Source of the DNA: DATLOJ01 sp035536315
GTDB lineage: Bacteria > Actinomycetota > CADDZG01 > JAHWKV01
Assembly: GCA_035536315.1 (NCBI GenBank)
Contig: DATLOJ010000002.1
Coordinates: 1 to 8,293 of the forward strand
DNA length: 8,293 bases
Direction: 5' to 3'
The notes beneath the pieces are model-generated. The model saw only the letters and a program-made list of their open reading frames with translations, was not told the origin of the DNA and ran no database searches. Each line of letters opens with the position of its first letter. Within the stretch, counting starts at the first letter, position 1. Shown in pieces: positions 6,100-8,293 of the stretch. The position numbers were made by a program, and so were the translations under genes.

Positions 6100-7136
6100 G
6101 AATGCCTCCTTCTTCCGAGAACCTCCCAGTGCTTCACCCTGGAAAGCCTTCCTTTCCGCACCACTTCCCCGTTGTCGCCGTAAGAAAATGCTCGGGGAGC
6201 GTTGGATGCCATGTCGCCCTTGTCCCGGGCCGCCCCCAAAGTCTTCTTGACGACAAGAGAAACAATTTCCTGAATGGTTGAGTCGAGGTCGAACACCTCG
6301 ACAACAGGCACGCCGCGTTCCTCTGCAAGCGCGTTCACGTGATCCTGGATCAACCTTATCTTCTCAAAAGAGTCAAGGTACTTCCCGTGCGGCCGCGATT
6401 TCGTCTCGATCGCGCGCATGTGGAAGTGGCTGCGGTGAAGGTCCTCGTCACCCACACACATCACGATTGGAACAAGAACAGCCTCCTTGAATTCTTCCTC
6501 CCACCCGTCGAGGAAGCCCGGCACCAAATGGGCACCTTCGACGATGATGTCGGTGCCCTCCTCGAGCGCTCTTGCGATCAAGCCCTTGATTCCAACGGCC
6601 ACGGCTTGAACCTGCTCTTGAAATCCAACGAGCACCGCGTCGCTCGAGTTCCTTACAGCAACCGGAGCCACAACATCGGCATTGAATGACGAAACGTGAA
6701 GAGATGGGACGAGATCCGCCGAGAGAGCCGAACGCAACACCTCCCTGATTGCGTCGGTAGAAACAACTCTTGTGATCCCCAGACGCGTTGCCAGCTGAGT
6801 TGCCACCGTCGACTTCCCCACGCCGGTTGCGCCGCCGAGCAGGATGACGAGCGGGACGTCGAGCTCTTCTACGGTCTGCCACTTCAGGTAACTGTCGGCG
6901 TACCTCTCCCCACGCTCGCGAAGAAAACCTGCGGCAATGTCTCTCAATTCCTTGCTCGTGATTTCTAGTCGGTGCTCGCCGAGCAGCTTCTGTTCGATCC
7001 TCTCTGCAATTGCGAAAGCCTCTGCAGCCGGAAGCCCGGAGACCGACAGAGATGAAGCCATCAGGCCCTTCGAATAAGGAAGTCCGTAGTCCCTGTCGGT
7101 TATGACGATGTGCTGCGAGCGCTTGCGGCCCCTCAT
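6096..7136 (-). CDS. pgk2: 2-phosphoglycerate kinase
   Basis: Phosphorylates 2-phosphoglycerate with ATP to 2,3-diphosphoglycerate, the first dedicated step to cyclic 2,3-diphosphoglycerate. It has 346 residues; archaeal homologues are about 300. Residues ~8-90 form an ATP-cone-like N-terminal domain (HIVITDRDYGLPYSKGLMASSL, then AFAIAERIEQKL), the usual opening of this family, which supports the ATG at 7136. The kinase domain has Walker A GGATGVGKST (101-110), STDAIREVLR (126-135), DIIVEGAHLVPG (196-207) and HFHMRAIETKSRPHGKYLD (~237-255). Residues ~300-346 are an extra polar, Arg-rich tail with no motif I recognise. The start overlaps the stop of the synthetase gene (ATGA), and its own Shine-Dalgarno is weak (GAGAG), suggesting translational coupling. 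The identity is strengthened by the neighbouring gene, which encodes the next enzyme of the same pathway. Confidence 0.93.
   Translation of the reverse strand: MRGRKRSQHIVITDRDYGLPYSKGLMASSLSVSGLPAAEAFAIAERIEQKLLGEHRLEITSKELRDIAAGFLRERGERYADSYLKWQTVEELDVPLVILLGGATGVGKSTVATQLATRLGITRVVSTDAIREVLRSALSADLVPSLHVSSFNADVVAPVAVRNSSDAVLVGFQEQVQAVAVGIKGLIARALEEGTDIIVEGAHLVPGFLDGWEEEFKEAVLVPIVMCVGDEDLHRSHFHMRAIETKSRPHGKYLDSFEKIRLIQDHVNALAEERGVPVVEVFDLDSTIQEIVSLVVKKTLGAARDKGDMASNAPRAFSYGDNGEVVRKGRLSRVKHWEVLGRRRHS
6105..6111 (-). promoter_or_regulatory. Strong Shine-Dalgarno deciding the transaldolase GTG start
   Basis: AAGGAGG on the minus strand lies 5 nt before the GTG at 6099, inside the last codons of the upstream kinase gene. 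It is the best ribosome-binding site in the window and fixes this non-ATG start. Confidence 0.85.
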
Positions 7137-8293
7137 TTGTTGAAGCTCTCGGCCGCGCTTTTGGCAAGCTTTAACAGAAGTTCATCGATGTCCTGGTCGT
7201 CAACGGGCACAGGCCTGTTTTCGACGTAAACAACTTCCATGTCTTTGTCCATGGCGGCCCTCGTAACTACATCCACCCCCGCCGCCTTCAATTCGACAAC
7301 GGCAACCTCGGCCTGATCGAACGTCTCCAACTCTTGACGAAGGGTCGCCCTGTCTGCAAGGGAATGTGAAACGTGAACGACTTCTGCGTCGTGCTCTTCC
7401 TCGAGATGCCTTTTCAAAGTGGGGCCTGCTTCCTTCGGTGCTGTCGTGGCATACAAGACTTTTTTCCCGGCTACGTCTGCAAGGGGGTGAGGTCGGAAGA
7501 CGGTGCGAATAATTTCGAGCTTTTTTAGAGATCCTCTGCGGATGCAGCTCTCGACCGCTTCTAATTGTTCCCGGTCGATGGACTCCTCACACATTGTAAG
7601 CACAACCAGGTCGCTCAGCAATAACCGGTAGTAGCCGAAGTAACTGCAAAGGTGGGATGGGTCAATAGCGGCGTTTACTATGAGGATCCCGGCGTCCCAG
7701 CCGGCCTCCGGAAGTGCGGATCCACTTCCCTCGAGTATCACCAGACCCGGCTCGAGTTCATCCAGCTTCTCGATGGCGGCCGGGTAGTTACCGAATGATG
7801 TTTGGCCGGCCAGGCCCCCTCCTGCACGCCATGCTCCGATCGTTGGGACGCCGCCGATCAGCGCATCCTCCAGATAGTCGCTCGCAGCGTGCTTTCCCTG
7901 GTCAACCATTTCGAGAAGCGATTTCGCATCGAGAGATTCGGGCCGGGAGATGACCTCCGGCTCGGGGGGCCCGCCTCGGCCCATTGCGACGATCACTGGC
8001 TTCAATCCCTTCTTCCGATACAGGCCCGCCGCGTAACCGGCAACCGCCGTCTTGCCCGTTCGTTTTCCAGTCCCGATGATTCCTATTGACGGAAAGTCCA
8101 CGATGTCTGGCAAGGCCGGTGGCTTGAAGACAAAGTCGGCGCCAATGTATTCGGCTCCCTTCCATAGCGCGACAGACGCAAGGCGGAACCTGGCCGTGTA
8201 ACCGAGCACTGGCTCGTCCGAGATGTCGATGACGCGCGTCGCACCGTGATCGTCGAGCGCTTTTGCAAGAGCCGCCTCGGGATCCTTACTCGC
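7133..8293 (-). CDS. cpgS: Cyclic 2,3-diphosphoglycerate synthetase, 5'-truncated by window edge
   Basis: Forms the intramolecular phosphoanhydride of 2,3-diphosphoglycerate with ATP, giving cyclic 2,3-diphosphoglycerate. The frame stays open from the stop at 7133 to the right edge: 386 residues are visible, and by comparison with the ~460-residue archaeal enzyme roughly 70 N-terminal residues are missing. The GTG at 8209 is internal, since in-frame coding sequence (DPEAALAKALDDHGATRVID) continues upstream. Numbering from the edge, the Walker A is GTGKRTGKT (74-82), preceded by GADFVFKPP (51-59) and followed by KPVIVAMGRGGPPEPEVI (98-115). An LEGSGSALP motif (187-195) and the FGYYRLLLSDLVVLTMCEES region (~219-238) agree with the family. 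The protein appears soluble, with no signal peptide in the visible part. It overlaps pgk2 by four bases. Some family members in bacteria could have diverged in activity, so the exact product is inferred. Confidence 0.9.
   Translation of the reverse strand, partial: ASKDPEAALAKALDDHGATRVIDISDEPVLGYTARFRLASVALWKGAEYIGADFVFKPPALPDIVDFPSIGIIGTGKRTGKTAVAGYAAGLYRKKGLKPVIVAMGRGGPPEPEVISRPESLDAKSLLEMVDQGKHAASDYLEDALIGGVPTIGAWRAGGGLAGQTSFGNYPAAIEKLDELEPGLVILEGSGSALPEAGWDAGILIVNAAIDPSHLCSYFGYYRLLLSDLVVLTMCEESIDREQLEAVESCIRRGSLKKLEIIRTVFRPHPLADVAGKKVLYATTAPKEAGPTLKRHLEEEHDAEVVHVSHSLADRATLRQELETFDQAEVAVVELKAAGVDVVTRAAMDKDMEVVYVENRPVPVDDQDIDELLLKLAKSAAESFNK

Noticed and set aside
6448..7167. Alternative minus-strand frame of 239 codons inside pgk2
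   Set aside because: Arg/Gly-rich and motif-free; the overlapping frame encodes an intact kinase with Walker A and family signatures.
8207..8209. GTG as the true start of the cDPG synthetase
   Set aside because: The same frame continues upstream to the window edge without a stop and encodes plausible protein, so the gene starts outside the window.

Overview
The window is a bacterial chromosome segment of moderately high GC (judged by eye). Every credible gene lies on the minus strand, so transcription runs from right to left. In transcriptional order the genes are: cyclic 2,3-diphosphoglycerate synthetase (5' end cut off by the right edge), 2-phosphoglycerate kinase, transaldolase, Rho, a small membrane-anchored zinc-ribbon protein, ribosomal protein L31, a YqhQ/DUF1385 membrane protein, release factor 1, the release-factor glutamine methyltransferase PrmC, and a Sua5/TsaC-type threonylcarbamoyl-AMP synthase (3' end cut off by the left edge).

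The order rho-rpmE-prfA-prmC-sua5 is the arrangement known from Actinobacteria such as Mycobacterium. A transaldolase just upstream of rho recalls the Bacillus ywjH-rho neighbourhood. With the long Ala/Pro- and Arg/Asp-rich insert in Rho, this suggests a deep-branching, possibly uncultured member of Actinomycetota or a related Gram-positive-type lineage. That placement is an inference from synteny, not a phylogeny.

Right part (5443-8293): a carbohydrate-phosphate module. 2-phosphoglycerate kinase makes 2,3-diphosphoglycerate from 2-phosphoglycerate, and the synthetase cyclises it to cyclic 2,3-diphosphoglycerate (cDPG), a solute characterised in methanogenic archaea. Both genes and the transaldolase are joined to each other, and to rho, by four-base start/stop overlaps (ATGA or GTGA), so this module is probably co-transcribed and translationally coupled.

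Middle and left part (1-5446): a transcription-termination and translation module. Rho ends transcription, L31 is a zinc-binding 50S protein, RF1 terminates translation at UAA/UAG, PrmC methylates the GGQ glutamine of RF1, and Sua5 starts t6A tRNA modification. Two genes of unknown role, a TM plus zinc-ribbon protein and YqhQ, are interleaved.

The only non-coding gaps are short: 33 bp after rho, 68 bp before rpmE, 21 bp before prfA and about 8 bp each before yqhQ and sua5. The first two contain small inverted repeats that overlap the downstream ribosome-binding site. I saw no tRNA or rRNA gene, mobile element, CRISPR array or convincing intrinsic terminator. The most notable feature is the complete archaeal-type cDPG pathway pair sitting in a bacterial housekeeping operon.
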